From NCBI RefSeq assembly GCF_004137685.1, contig NZ_QYBB01000012.1, forward strand, positions 1 to 64,000: a stretch of 64,000 nt of DNA, given 5' to 3'. Within the stretch, counting starts at the first letter, position 1. Each line of letters begins with the position of its first letter. The DNA comes from Lichenibacterium minor. Its GTDB lineage: Bacteria > Pseudomonadota > Alphaproteobacteria > Rhizobiales > Beijerinckiaceae. Both the position numbers and the translations under genes were made by a program. The notes below the pieces were generated by a model, which was given only the letters and a program-made list of their open reading frames with translations, did not search any database and was not told where the DNA came from. Positions 24,868-35,316 of the stretch are shown in pieces.

Positions 24868-26748
24868 TTGAGCTTCGTCTTCGCCCAGTTCCTCACCGGC
24901 CTCGCCGGCGCGTCGTCGCTGTTCCTGGTGGCGTCGGGCCTGTCGATCGTCTTCGGCGTCAGCCGCATCGTCAATTTCGCCCACGGCGCCTTCGCCATGC
25001 TGGGCGCCTACATGGCCTACAGCCTGACGGAGCGCTTCGCGGGCCCGTTCGGCTTCTGGGGCTCGATCGTCCTGGCCTCACTCGGCACCGCGGCGGCGGG
25101 CGCCCTCGTCGAGATGACGCTGCTGCGCCGCCTGTATCGCGCCCCGGAGCTGTTCCAGCTCCTCGCCACCTTCGGGCTGACGCTGGTCGTCGAGGACCTC
25201 GTCGTCGTCGTGTGGGGGCCCGACGACCTCCTCGGGCCCCGCGCGCCCGGCCTCGCCGGCGCCGTCCGGGTCTTCGGCGAGGCCGTGCCGAGCTACGACC
25301 TGCTGCTGATCGCCTTCGGGCCGATCGCCTTCGGGCTGCTGTGGCTGCTGTTCCACCGCACGCGTTTCGGCACCCTGGTCCGGGCCGCCACGCAGGACCG
25401 CGAGATGGTGGCGGCGCTCGGCGTCGATCAGCGCTGGCTGTTCACCGCCGTCTTCGCGCTCGGCGCCTTCATGGCGGGGTTCGGGGGCGCGGTGCAGATC
25501 CCGCGCGATGCCGTCAACCACGGCATCGACCTGCGGCTCATCGTCGACGTCTTCGTGGTCGTGGTGATCGGCGGCCTCGGCAGCGTCGGCGGCGCCTTCC
25601 TGGCCTCGATCCTCGTGGCGGAGCTCGACGCCTTCGGGATCCTGGTGCTGCCCGGCGTGTCGCTCGTCCTGGTCTTCGTCGTCATGGCGGTCGTGCTGGT
25701 GGTGCGCCCCTTCGGCCTGCTCGGCCGGCCGCAGGCCCAGGCCCGCGCCGTGCCCGAGCCGGACCGGCGGCCCTGGGCCCCCCTGCCGCCGCCCGCCCGC
25801 TTCGCCGTGGCGATCCTCGTCGCGACTGCGGCCACGCTGCCGTCGTGGGCCGGGGACTACCTCGTCACGGTGGCGTCCGAGATCCTGATCGTCGCCCTCT
25901 TCGCCGCCAGCCTGCAGTTCCTGATGTCGGCCGGCGCCATGGTGAGCTTCGGCCACGCCGCCTATTTCGGCCTCGGCGCCTACGGGGCCGCCCTGGCGGC
26001 GAAGCACCTCGGCCTGCCGATGCTGCCGGCGCTCGGCTGCGGCATGGCCCTCGCCATCGCCGGCGCGGCCCTGTTCGGCTGGTTCTGCGTGCGGCTGTCC
26101 GGGGTCTATTTCGCCATGCTGACGTTGGCCTTCGCCCAGATCGCCTGGTCGGTGGCGTTCCAATGGACGGCGGTCACGGGGGGCGACAACGGCCTGCTCG
26201 GCGTGTGGCCGGACGGCTGGGCGGCGACCCCGCGCGCCTTCTTCTGGGTCTGCCTCGCTTCCACGGCGGCGGGCGTCGGGCTTCTCCGCGCCGCGGTGTT
26301 CTCGCCCTTCGGCGCGGGCCTGCGCGCCGTTCGCGATTCGGCGCCGCGGGCGGAAGCGCTGGGCCTCGGCCGCGCTCCGGTGCAATGGGCCGCCTTCGCG
26401 CTCGCGGGTGGCGTCGCCGGATGGGCCGGCGGGCTGTTCGCCTTCCTCAAAGGCAGCGTCTTCCCGGACAGCCTCGGCATCGGCACTTCGGTCGACGGGC
26501 TCGTCATGGTGCTGCTCGGCGGCATCGGCACCGTGTCGGGCGGCGTCGCGGGGGCGGCGGTCTACAAGGCGCTGTCGGTCTGGCTCGTGTCGCAGACCGA
26601 CGAGTCCAAGCTGGCGCTGGGCCTCGCCATCATCGGCCTCGTGCTCCTCCTCCCCACCGGCCTCGGCGGCGCTGCCGGGCGCTTCCGCGGGGGCCTGCGT
26701 TCCCGGGCGGCCCCGCCTCCCGCTCCAGCGGCGGGGCCGGCACGATGA
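24868..26748 (+). CDS. Fused LivH-LivM branched-chain amino acid permease
   Basis: A 626-residue membrane protein in which the two permease subunits of a hydrophobic amino acid ABC importer are joined. LivH-like residues (1-290) include GLSIVFGVSRIVNFAHGAFAM and VVIGGLGSVGGAFLA. LivM-like residues (about 310-610) include SFGHAAYFGLGAYGAA and LLGGIGTVSGG. The TTG start has GGGAGA 6-7 bases before it. It overlaps livG as ATGA. Separate LivH and LivM are usual; fusions occur in several alphaproteobacteria. Substrate may be branched-chain amino acids, urea or another small solute. Confidence 0.88.
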   Translation: MSFVFAQFLTGLAGASSLFLVASGLSIVFGVSRIVNFAHGAFAMLGAYMAYSLTERFAGPFGFWGSIVLASLGTAAAGALVEMTLLRRLYRAPELFQLLATFGLTLVVEDLVVVVWGPDDLLGPRAPGLAGAVRVFGEAVPSYDLLLIAFGPIAFGLLWLLFHRTRFGTLVRAATQDREMVAALGVDQRWLFTAVFALGAFMAGFGGAVQIPRDAVNHGIDLRLIVDVFVVVVIGGLGSVGGAFLASILVAELDAFGILVLPGVSLVLVFVVMAVVLVVRPFGLLGRPQAQARAVPEPDRRPWAPLPPPARFAVAILVATAATLPSWAGDYLVTVASEILIVALFAASLQFLMSAGAMVSFGHAAYFGLGAYGAALAAKHLGLPMLPALGCGMALAIAGAALFGWFCVRLSGVYFAMLTLAFAQIAWSVAFQWTAVTGGDNGLLGVWPDGWAATPRAFFWVCLASTAAGVGLLRAAVFSPFGAGLRAVRDSAPRAEALGLGRAPVQWAAFALAGGVAGWAGGLFAFLKGSVFPDSLGIGTSVDGLVMVLLGGIGTVSGGVAGAAVYKALSVWLVSQTDESKLALGLAIIGLVLLLPTGLGGAAGRFRGGLRSRAAPPPAPAAGPAR

Positions 26749-27524
26749 CTCTGCTCGACGTGGCCGGGCTTTCGAAATCCTACGGCGGCGTGGCGGCGGT
26801 GCGGGGCATCGGCTTCGCGCTGCGGGCTGGCGAGGTGGTGGCGTTGATCGGGCCCAACGGCGCCGGCAAGAGCACGTGCTTCGACATGTTGAACGGGCAG
26901 ATCCGCCCCGACGCCGGCACGATCCGGCTCGACGGCGTCGACGTCACCGGCGCGAAGCCCCGCCGCATGGCGGCGCGCGGGGTCGCCCGCACGTTCCAGG
27001 TCGCCGCCACCTTCGCGTCCATGACGGTGCGCGAGAACGTGCAGGCCGCCTGCCTGATCCACGCCGGCGCCATGGCCTGGCCGTTCGGCCGGGCCGACCG
27101 CCGCTTCGTCGCGGAAGCGGAGCGCCTGCTCGACCCCGTCGGGCTCCTGGCCCAGGCCGGCCGGCCGGCGGCCGAACTGGCCTACGGCGACGTGAAGCGG
27201 CTCGAACTCGCCATGGCGCTGGCGGGCGAACCCAGGCTGCTCCTCATGGACGAGCCCACCGCCGGCATGGCGCCGGCGGAACGCCACGCGCTGATGGGCG
27301 TGGCGGTCGAGCGTGCGCGCCGCGCCGCCATCGGCCTCCTGTTCACCGAGCACGACATGGACATCGTTTTCGGCCACGCCGACCGCGTGATGGTGCTGAG
27401 CCGGGGCGAGCTGATCGCGCGCGGTTCGGCCGACGAGGTCCGTCGCGACCCCAGGGTGCGCGCCACCTACCTGGGCGGCGGCTCGACCTTCTCGGCGGCG
27501 GCCGGCGGGGACGCGCCGGCATGA
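26745..27524 (+). CDS. livG: ABC transporter ATPase LivG-like
   Basis: A 259-residue ATPase with Walker A GPNGAGKST, a family-typical ARTFQVAATFASMTVRENV Q-loop region, ELAYGDVKRLELAMAL as signature, Walker B LLLMDEPTAGM and the switch His in FTEHDMD. It energises the fused permease. ATGA overlaps link it to the permease gene and to livF, so all three are one operon. No periplasmic binding protein gene is found nearby. Confidence 0.9.
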   Translation: MTLLDVAGLSKSYGGVAAVRGIGFALRAGEVVALIGPNGAGKSTCFDMLNGQIRPDAGTIRLDGVDVTGAKPRRMAARGVARTFQVAATFASMTVRENVQAACLIHAGAMAWPFGRADRRFVAEAERLLDPVGLLAQAGRPAAELAYGDVKRLELAMALAGEPRLLLMDEPTAGMAPAERHALMGVAVERARRAAIGLLFTEHDMDIVFGHADRVMVLSRGELIARGSADEVRRDPRVRATYLGGGSTFSAAAGGDAPA

Positions 27525-28231
27525 CGGCGCTGCTCGAGGTCGAGGGACTGAACGGCTGGTACGGCCGCGCCCAAGCGCTGTTCGGCGTCGGACTGTCGAT
27601 CGCCGAAGGGGAGGTCGTGGCGCTGCTCGGCCGCAACGGCGCCGGCAAGTCGACGACGTTCAAGGGCATCGCGGGCCTGCTCGACCGGCGCGACGGCCGC
27701 ATCGCCTTCGACGGGATGGACGTGTCGGGCCTGCCGACCCCCGCGCTGGTCCGGCGCGGCCTCGCCTACGTGCCGGAAGACCGGCGCATCTTCGCCGACC
27801 TGACCGTCGAGGAGAACCTGGAAGTCGGCCGGCGGCCGCCGCGCCCCGGCACCACGCCCTGGACGCCGGAGCGCCTGTTCGCGCTGTTTCCCAACCTCGC
27901 CGAGATGCGCCGCCGCCGCGGGGGCGCCATGAGCGGGGGCGAGCAGCAGATGCTGTCCATCGCGCGCGCCCTGATGGGCAATCCGCGCCTCGTGCTGCTG
28001 GACGAGCCGTCGGAAGGGCTGGCGCCCAAGATCGTGGAGGACATGGCGCTGGCCATCCTGGCCCTGAAGCGGGACGGCCTGAGCATCCTGTTGTCCGAGC
28101 AGAATCTCCACTTCGCGCGCCTCATCTCAGACCGCGCCGTGGTGATCGACCGCGGCCACATCAGGCTCGCCGGCACGATCGCCGAGATCGCGGCCGACCC
28201 GGAAGCCTGCGCCGCCTACCTTTCGGTGTGA
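27521..28231 (+). CDS. livF: ABC transporter ATPase LivF-like
   Basis: A 236-residue ATPase with Walker A GRNGAGKST, AYVPEDRRIF, signature MSGGEQQMLSIARAL, Walker B LVLLDEPSEGLAP and LLSEQN with Gln in place of the switch His, as is normal for LivF. It is the second ATPase of the importer and the last gene of the operon (ATGA overlap with livG). It is convergent with groEL across about 230 bases. Confidence 0.9.
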   Translation: MTALLEVEGLNGWYGRAQALFGVGLSIAEGEVVALLGRNGAGKSTTFKGIAGLLDRRDGRIAFDGMDVSGLPTPALVRRGLAYVPEDRRIFADLTVEENLEVGRRPPRPGTTPWTPERLFALFPNLAEMRRRRGGAMSGGEQQMLSIARALMGNPRLVLLDEPSEGLAPKIVEDMALAILALKRDGLSILLSEQNLHFARLISDRAVVIDRGHIRLAGTIAEIAADPEACAAYLSV

Positions 28232-28402
28232 CACGAAATCCGGCCGAAGAGGCCGGGGCCGTACCGCAAGCCCGCGCGGCGCTCGAGCGAAGCCGGCATC
28301 CGCGCCGCGAAGCGGTCTCGCGGACGCCGTATGACGTCCGGCCCGCGCCGGCCGTGGCGATCCCCCGAGCCGAGCCGAGCATCGACGGGGCGCAAACGAA
28401 GA

Positions 28403-28426
28403 CACCCCCGGATCGCTCCGGGGGTG
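28403..28426 (-). terminator. Rho-independent-type terminator of groESL
   Basis: CACCCCCGGA and TCCGGGGGTG make a perfect 10-bp stem around a 4-base loop. On the minus strand, coming from groEL, it is followed by a T-rich TCTTCGTTT. It may also stop livF read-through. Confidence 0.85.
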
Positions 28427-28462
28427 CCCTTCATGTCGGTGGCGATGGCCGGTGGCCGGACC

Positions 28463-30127
<1,665 letters not shown>

Positions 30128-30186
30128 TCAGCGTGGGGGGCGAGCTTGCGCGGTCCGGCGTCCGCCGGTCCGCGCCGAAGGATGGC

Positions 30187-30474
30187 TCAGCCGACCACGC
30201 CCATGATGTCGCTCTCCTTCATGATGAGGAGATCCTGGCCGTCGATCTTGACCTCGGTGCCGGACCACTTGCCGAACAGCACCTTGTCGCCCGCCTTGAC
30301 GTCGAGCGGGGTGAGCTTGCCGCTCTCGTCCCGGCCGCCGGGGCCCACGGCGACGATCTCGCCTTCCTGGGGCTTCTCCTTGGCGGTGTCCGGGATGATG
30401 ATGCCGCCCTTGGTCTTCTCTTCGCCTTCGAGACGCTTGACGACCACGCGGTCGTGCAGGGGACGGAAATTCAT
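30187..30474 (-). CDS. groES: Co-chaperonin GroES
   Basis: A 95-residue GroES with [12 protein letters not shown], the mobile loop [16 protein letters not shown] that contacts GroEL, and [18 protein letters not shown]. The ATG at 30474 has GGTCTCC/AGGAAGG-type context just upstream and matches the family N-terminus; a longer frame to 30558 would run through the CIRCE leader. Confidence 0.97.
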   Translation of the reverse strand: MNFRPLHDRVVVKRLEGEEKTKGGIIIPDTAKEKPQEGEIVAVGPGGRDESGKLTPLDVKAGDKVLFGKWSGTEVKIDGQDLLIMKESDIMGVVG

Positions 30475-30551
30475 GGAGACCTTCCTGTTCGTGAGGCGGG
30501 GCGGCCGTGCTATACGGCCCGCCGTCCGCAGAACTTGATCCGGTGCGGCTG

Positions 30552-30578
30552 CTAGCACTCATCCGAGGAGAGTGCCAA
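30552..30578 (-). promoter_or_regulatory. CIRCE operator (HrcA site)
   Basis: On the minus strand TTGGCACTC-N9-GAGTGCTAG, a near-perfect copy of the CIRCE inverted repeat TTAGCACTC-N9-GAGTGCTAA. It lies about 78 bases before the groES ATG and right after the predicted transcription start. Known biology: HrcA binds here and represses groESL at normal temperature. Confidence 0.96.
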
Positions 30579-30590
30579 AGCGCAGGGCAT

Positions 30591-30620
30591 GAGGTAGGCC
30601 CCGCCCATGGCGCTGTCAAG
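30591..30620 (-). promoter_or_regulatory. groESL promoter
   Basis: On the minus strand CTTGACA (30614-30620) and CCTACCTC (core TACCTC 30591-30596) are separated by 17 bases. The CTTGA and CCTAC parts also suit the alphaproteobacterial heat-shock sigma factor RpoH. Transcription would begin a few bases before CIRCE. Confidence 0.65.
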
Positions 30621-30761
30621 GCGGCCGCGCCGCCGCCCCTGTGGAGAGGGCTCGGCGGCCCGTGTTGGGCGCCCCGGCGAAAGCTGGTATGGGACGGCCC
30701 CGATGCGGACCGGGAGCCCCCGCGTGAACCACCTTTCCCCGCCCCGCGACCTGGGCGGGCC

Positions 30762-32543
30762 ATGCTGACATCCGCCGGTCGCCGACCCCGGCTCCGCTGG
30801 CCGCGCTCGTCCGTCAGCCGGATCACGCTGGCGCTGGGCGCCTGCGGGCTGGTCTTCATCCTCGGCACGGCCGCCTTCATCGCCGGTCGCGAGCGCCAGA
30901 TCGCCTTTCGCGAAGCGCGCGCGTCCGCCGGGGGGGCCGTCTTCTCGCTGGCCGACCACGCGTCCCGCCTGTTCGAGGTCGCCGACCTCGCGCTGCGCGC
31001 CGCCACCCTGTCCCTCGGCGACCGCTCGTGGGAGGACGCCCAGGCGTCGCTCCCGCTCCACGACGAGCTGCAGGCGACGGCCGTCGCCCTGCCCTACGTG
31101 CGCGACCTGCTGCTCGCCGACGCCGCCGGCCGGCTGCGCCTCGCCAGCCTGGCTTTTCCGGCGCCGGACGTGTCCATGGCGGACCGGGCCGCCTTCGCGG
31201 CGGCGCGCGACGGGGCGACGGGGCTGGTGATCGGCGAGCCGCTGCTCGGCAAGGTGTCGGGCAAGCCGTCCTTCCTCATCGCGCGGCGCCTCGCCGATGC
31301 CGACGGCCGCTTCCGCGGCCTCGTGTCGGCGACGGCGGACCTCGACTATTTCGTCGGCTATTGGCGTCGCATGGACCTGCCGAACGACGCCCACGTGGCG
31401 CTGGTGCGGGCCGGCGAAGGCCAGGTTCTGGTCCGCCTGCCCGAAACGCCGGCCATCTCCGCCACGTCGCTTCCCGCCTTGAAGGCCGCGACGGCGGAGG
31501 CCCCGCTGTCCGGCCGCTACGTCCCCGCCCCCGACCGGCTCGGCTTCTACCAGCGGGTCGGGGACCTGCCGGTGTACCTCACGGTCAGCTACAGCGAAGC
31601 CGCGGTGGACGCCGGCTGGCGGGCTTGGCTCTGGACCTTCCTGCTGTTCCCGGCGGCCGCCATCCTGGCGCTCCTGGTCCTGCTCGCCCTGGCGCGGCGG
31701 CAGACCCGGGTGGAAGCGCGGGCCAACCTCGAGGTGACGCGCGCGCGCGCCGCCCTGGCCACCGCCAACACCCGCCTCGAGCAGCGCGTCGCCGAGCGCA
31801 CCGCGGACCTCCAGGAAAGCAACGCGGAAGTGCAGCGCTTCGCCTACATCGTCAGCCACGACCTGCGGGCGCCGCTCGTCAACATCATGGGCTTCACCTC
31901 CGAACTGCAGCGGCTGCGCGGCGACATCTTCCCCGACGCGCCCGCCGCGGACCCGACGCTGCGCGAGGACTTCGACGAGGCGATCGGCTTCATCCAATCC
32001 TCGATCGACAAGATGGACCGGCTCATCAAGGCGATCCTGATGCTGGCGCGCCAGGGCTCCCGGGTGTTCCAGCCCGAGCCCGTCGACATGGCGGCGTTGA
32101 TGCGCTCGATCGTCGACGGCGTGGCGCACCGGGCGCTGTCGGCCGAAGCCACCATCACGGTCGGGCCGATGCCGGACCTGGTGATCGACCGGATCGCCGT
32201 CGAGCAGGTGTTCTCCAACCTCGTCGACAACGCCGTGAAATACCTGCGCCCCGGCGTGCCCGGCCGGGTGTCGGTGTCGGCCGACGCCGAGAACGGCCGG
32301 GCCCGGTTTCGCGTCGCCGACGACGGGCGCGGCATCGACCCGGGCGACCACGGCCGCGTGTTCGAGCTGTTCCGGCGCTCCGGCGCGCAGGACAGGCCGG
32401 GTGACGGCATCGGCCTCGCCCACGTCAAGACGCTTGTGCGTCAGCTCGGCGGGACCATCTCGCTGGAATCGGCCCCCGGCCGGGGCAGCACCTTCACGGT
32501 GGTGCTTCCGGTGAAACCCCAGGACGGGCACCCGGCGCGCTGA
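30762..32543 (+). CDS. Membrane sensor histidine kinase with extracytoplasmic sensor
   Basis: A 593-residue kinase. One N-terminal helix (about 21-42), a 250-residue periplasmic part resembling a double-Cache sensor, a second helix (about 288-310), a coiled coil with VAERTADLQESNAEV, then HisKA with SHDLRAPL (phospho-His 366) and HATPase_c with NLVDNAVKYL, DDGRGI and GDGIGLAHVKTLV. It resembles bacteriophytochrome-type kinases that pair with small Rcp1-like receivers, and such a receiver follows. The ATG at 30762 is chosen since the first helix starts soon after. It is divergent from groESL. Confidence 0.88.
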   Translation: MLTSAGRRPRLRWPRSSVSRITLALGACGLVFILGTAAFIAGRERQIAFREARASAGGAVFSLADHASRLFEVADLALRAATLSLGDRSWEDAQASLPLHDELQATAVALPYVRDLLLADAAGRLRLASLAFPAPDVSMADRAAFAAARDGATGLVIGEPLLGKVSGKPSFLIARRLADADGRFRGLVSATADLDYFVGYWRRMDLPNDAHVALVRAGEGQVLVRLPETPAISATSLPALKAATAEAPLSGRYVPAPDRLGFYQRVGDLPVYLTVSYSEAAVDAGWRAWLWTFLLFPAAAILALLVLLALARRQTRVEARANLEVTRARAALATANTRLEQRVAERTADLQESNAEVQRFAYIVSHDLRAPLVNIMGFTSELQRLRGDIFPDAPAADPTLREDFDEAIGFIQSSIDKMDRLIKAILMLARQGSRVFQPEPVDMAALMRSIVDGVAHRALSAEATITVGPMPDLVIDRIAVEQVFSNLVDNAVKYLRPGVPGRVSVSADAENGRARFRVADDGRGIDPGDHGRVFELFRRSGAQDRPGDGIGLAHVKTLVRQLGGTISLESAPGRGSTFTVVLPVKPQDGHPAR

Positions 32544-32607
32544 CGGACGCACGGCTGCAAACCTCGCAGGCCACGCCGGCACGGCGCCGAAACACAGGAG
32601 TTCGCCC

Positions 32608-33051
32608 ATGATGGCGCTGACGCAGGCGGTGACGATCCTGATGATCGAGGACGACGAGGGGCATGCGCGCCTGATCGAGAAGAACATCCGGCGCGCCGGC
32701 GTGTCGAACGAGATCGTCCACCTCCGGGACGGCACGGTCGCGGTCGAGTTCCTGTTCGGCTCGGACGAGGGCGCGCGCGGCGACCACGGACCCTTCATGA
32801 TCCTGCTCGACCTCAACCTGCCCGACATGAGCGGCGTCGACATCCTGAAGCGCGTCAAAGCCGACGAGCGGTTCCGGCGCGCGCCCGTGATCGTGCTGAC
32901 CACCACCGACGACAGGGCCGAGATCGACCGCTGCTACGACCTCGGATGCAACGTTTACATCACGAAACCGCTCATCTATCAAAGCTTCGCGGAAGCGATT
33001 CGGCAGCTGGGGATGTTCCTGTCCGTGATCCAGATCCCCGAACAGGTTTGA
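32608..33051 (+). CDS. Single-domain response regulator (Rcp1-like)
   Basis: A 147-residue CheY-like receiver without an output domain. The acidic pocket is MIEDDE, the phospho-acceptor is Asp68 in LLDLNLPDMSG, and TTTDD plus the Lys in ITKPL complete the site. The wording (HARLIEKNIRRAG, FLF) is that of the Rcp1 group found next to phytochrome-like kinases. It lies between two kinases and likely relays phosphate from the first to the second or receives from both. Confidence 0.9.
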   Translation: MMALTQAVTILMIEDDEGHARLIEKNIRRAGVSNEIVHLRDGTVAVEFLFGSDEGARGDHGPFMILLDLNLPDMSGVDILKRVKADERFRRAPVIVLTTTDDRAEIDRCYDLGCNVYITKPLIYQSFAEAIRQLGMFLSVIQIPEQV

Positions 33052-33053
33052 GC

Positions 33054-34148
33054 GTGCCGAGCCACAGGCTCCTCTACATCGACGACGACCCGGCGTTGAG
33101 CCGCTTCGTGCAGCGCCAGCTCGGCCGGCTCGGCCACACCGTCGAGACCGCCGCCGACGGCGACAGCGGCCTCGCGCGCTTGGCGGAGGGCGGCTTCGAC
33201 GCCGTGGCGCTGGACCATTACATGCCGGGTCGGGACGGGCTGGACGTCCTCGACGCCATCCGGGCCCTGCCCGACGCCCCCCCGGTGATCTTCGTGACGG
33301 GCACGAGCGAGAGCCGCATCGCCGTTTCGGCGCTGAAGGCGGGCGCGACCGATTACGTGGTCAAGGACGTGGGCGGCGAGTTCGTGGAGCTCCTCGAGGC
33401 GGCCGTGCGGTCAGCGGTGGCCGGCGTGGTGCTGCGACGGGACAAGGAAGCGGCGGACCGCGCCATCGTGGAAGCCCGGGACCGCTTCGAAGCGCTGGCG
33501 GCCGAGCGCCAGGTGCTGATGCGCGAGGTGAACCACCGCGTCGGCAACTCGCTCCAGCTCGTCGCGGCGTTCCTGCACCTGCAGGCCAACGGTTCGGCGT
33601 CGGCCGAGACCAAGGACGCGCTGAACGAGGCCAACCGGCGCGTGCTCGCCATCGCCCAGGTGCACCGGCGCCTCTACACCTCGGACGACGTCAAGGCCGT
33701 GGCGCTCGACAGCTACCTGTCGGCTCTGGTCGGGGACCTGCGAGAATCGAGCGACGCTTCGGACGCGGTGGACCAGCTGTCGCTCGACGCCGTGCCGGTG
33801 ATGATCGACGCCGACAGTGCGGTGACGATCGGCGTGATCGTGACCGAACTCGTCATCAACGCGCTGAAATACGCCTACCCGGGCGGAAGCGGGCCCGTGC
33901 GCGTCAGGTTGGAGGCCGGGGAGGACGACCGGCACTACCGGCTCGTCGTCGAGGACGACGGCGTGGGCAAATCGGGCGGCGACAAGCGGGGCGGGCCGGC
34001 GTCGAGCGGGATCGGGCGCACGATCATCAAGGCGATGGCGTCCAAGCTCGACACGACCGTGGCCTACGACGACGCCGAAACGGGCACCCGCGCCGTCATG
34101 GCCTTCGCGATGACGGACCCGAAGCTGGCCCGCCCGCCCGGGCATTGA
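33054..34148 (+). CDS. Receiver-HisKA_2 hybrid histidine kinase
   Basis: A 364-residue soluble protein. An N-terminal receiver (IDDDPALS, phospho-Asp 54 in LDHYMPG, KAGATDYVVKD) is joined to a HisKA_2-type kinase with the phospho-His 161 in REVNHRVGNSLQL and a HATPase_c domain with ELVINALKYAYP. Kinases of this class are frequent in alphaproteobacterial stress signalling. The GTG start lies 2 bases after the preceding receiver gene, so the three signalling genes form an operon. The receiver at its front can accept a signal from the first kinase. Confidence 0.88.
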   Translation: MPSHRLLYIDDDPALSRFVQRQLGRLGHTVETAADGDSGLARLAEGGFDAVALDHYMPGRDGLDVLDAIRALPDAPPVIFVTGTSESRIAVSALKAGATDYVVKDVGGEFVELLEAAVRSAVAGVVLRRDKEAADRAIVEARDRFEALAAERQVLMREVNHRVGNSLQLVAAFLHLQANGSASAETKDALNEANRRVLAIAQVHRRLYTSDDVKAVALDSYLSALVGDLRESSDASDAVDQLSLDAVPVMIDADSAVTIGVIVTELVINALKYAYPGGSGPVRVRLEAGEDDRHYRLVVEDDGVGKSGGDKRGGPASSGIGRTIIKAMASKLDTTVAYDDAETGTRAVMAFAMTDPKLARPPGH

Positions 34149-34346
34149 TTCGGGGCGCGGCGCAATGAGCCTGGGCCGCGCGGCGAGACCGACGCTCGCA
34201 TCACGAGATCGCCTGACCGGCGCCCCCGGACGACCGACCGGCGCGGCCGTCCGGACGACACCCGGCTCCCATCCCGCCCCGGAAGACCAGGACGCTGGCT
34301 TGCCGGAAGGGCGAGCACCGGAATCGGCGCCCGCCCCGCTTGGGGA

Positions 34347-35072
34347 TCAGGGCTGCTGGCGCCCCGTGCCCATGGCGTTGGCGGGAACGCCGCCCTCGTT
34401 GGCGCCCGGGTAGGGCTCGCCGGGGCGCTGCTGGCCCTGCCCGCCCGGCCGGCGCTGACCGCCCTGCCCCTGGCCTTGACCCTGCCCTTGTCCCTGCCCC
34501 TGGCCTTGTCCCTGGGCGCGCTGTCCTTGTCCCTGCTGGCCTTGCCCCTGCTGACCCTCGGGACGCTGGCGCTGGCCTTCGGCCTGGCCCTGCCCTTGGC
34601 GCTGTCCCTGGCCCTGCTGGCCTTCCTGCGGCCGCTGCCGCTGTCCCTCGCCCTGGCGCTGGCCTTCGCCCTGTCCCTGGCGCTGGCCCTCACCACCCTG
34701 GCCTTGGCGCTGGCCTTCGCCGCCGGGACGGCCCTGCGCCTCGCCGGGCCGGCCTTCCCCGAAGCCGGGGCCGCGGCCGCCGGGTCCGAAACCCGGGCCG
34801 CCGGGACCGGGACCGAAGCCGGGGCCGCCCGGGAAGGGCCGGCCCCCGTAGAGGCGGCGCAGGCGCTCGCGGCGCAGCAGTTCCAGGCGACGCTCGCGGC
34901 GCAGTTCGGGCCCGACGAGCACGCCGCCGATGATGCCGCCCACCACGGCGCCGGCCGCGGCCTCGCCGGGGTCGCGGTACTGGGCGAAGCTGCCGCCCGA
35001 GGTGGAAAGAAGTGCCGAAATGGCCACGGCCGAGATGATGAAGCGCTTCACGCGAGGGTCCCCCTTGTCCAT
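34347..35072 (-). CDS. Exported Gly/Gln-rich repeat protein
   Basis: A 241-residue protein with a signal peptide (VKRFIISAVAISALLSTSGGSFAQ). A glycine-zipper-like stretch (AAAGAVVGGIIGGVLVG) and a basic Arg-rich helix follow, then about 150 residues of low-complexity GQGQ, EGQRQ and PGG repeats. Similar proteins are called glycine-zipper or inner-membrane anchored repeat proteins without known function. Start is ambiguous: ATG at 35072 with TAGGA ahead, or GTG at 35051 with AAGGGGGA ahead. The repeat tract (about 34430-34700) is prone to length change. Confidence 0.7.
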   Translation of the reverse strand: MDKGDPRVKRFIISAVAISALLSTSGGSFAQYRDPGEAAAGAVVGGIIGGVLVGPELRRERRLELLRRERLRRLYGGRPFPGGPGFGPGPGGPGFGPGGRGPGFGEGRPGEAQGRPGGEGQRQGQGGEGQRQGQGEGQRQGEGQRQRPQEGQQGQGQRQGQGQAEGQRQRPEGQQGQGQQGQGQRAQGQGQGQGQGQGQGQGQGGQRRPGGQGQQRPGEPYPGANEGGVPANAMGTGRQQP

Positions 35073-35316
35073 CGTTTCCTAATGGACGGGACGCAAGGTG
35101 GTTGCCTGTCCCTGCACCGGACGTGAACGGTTTCCGGGCAGGCGGGGCCGCCGGACGATGCCGCAACCTGAGGCAGCAGAGCCACTGTCAATCACGAAGC
35201 TCGCCTTCCGTCACATTTCGGCCTAGCATGGCGATCACGTCAAACGCCGCCTCGCGGCGTCCTGCTTCGGCCTTCCCAGCGGTCGGCGCGTATCTCAGCT
35301 GTCCCGGAAAATCACC

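Noticed and set aside
19462-24984. 1840-codon minus-strand ORF opposite the helicase
   Set aside because: Antisense shadow; low-complexity basic product with no motifs, whereas the plus strand has all helicase motifs.
28232-28402. Third copy of the dispersed repeat between livF and groEL
   Set aside because: It shares GC-rich palindromic character but not the ATACCGGCGG or AGCGCGAA blocks at the right spacing.
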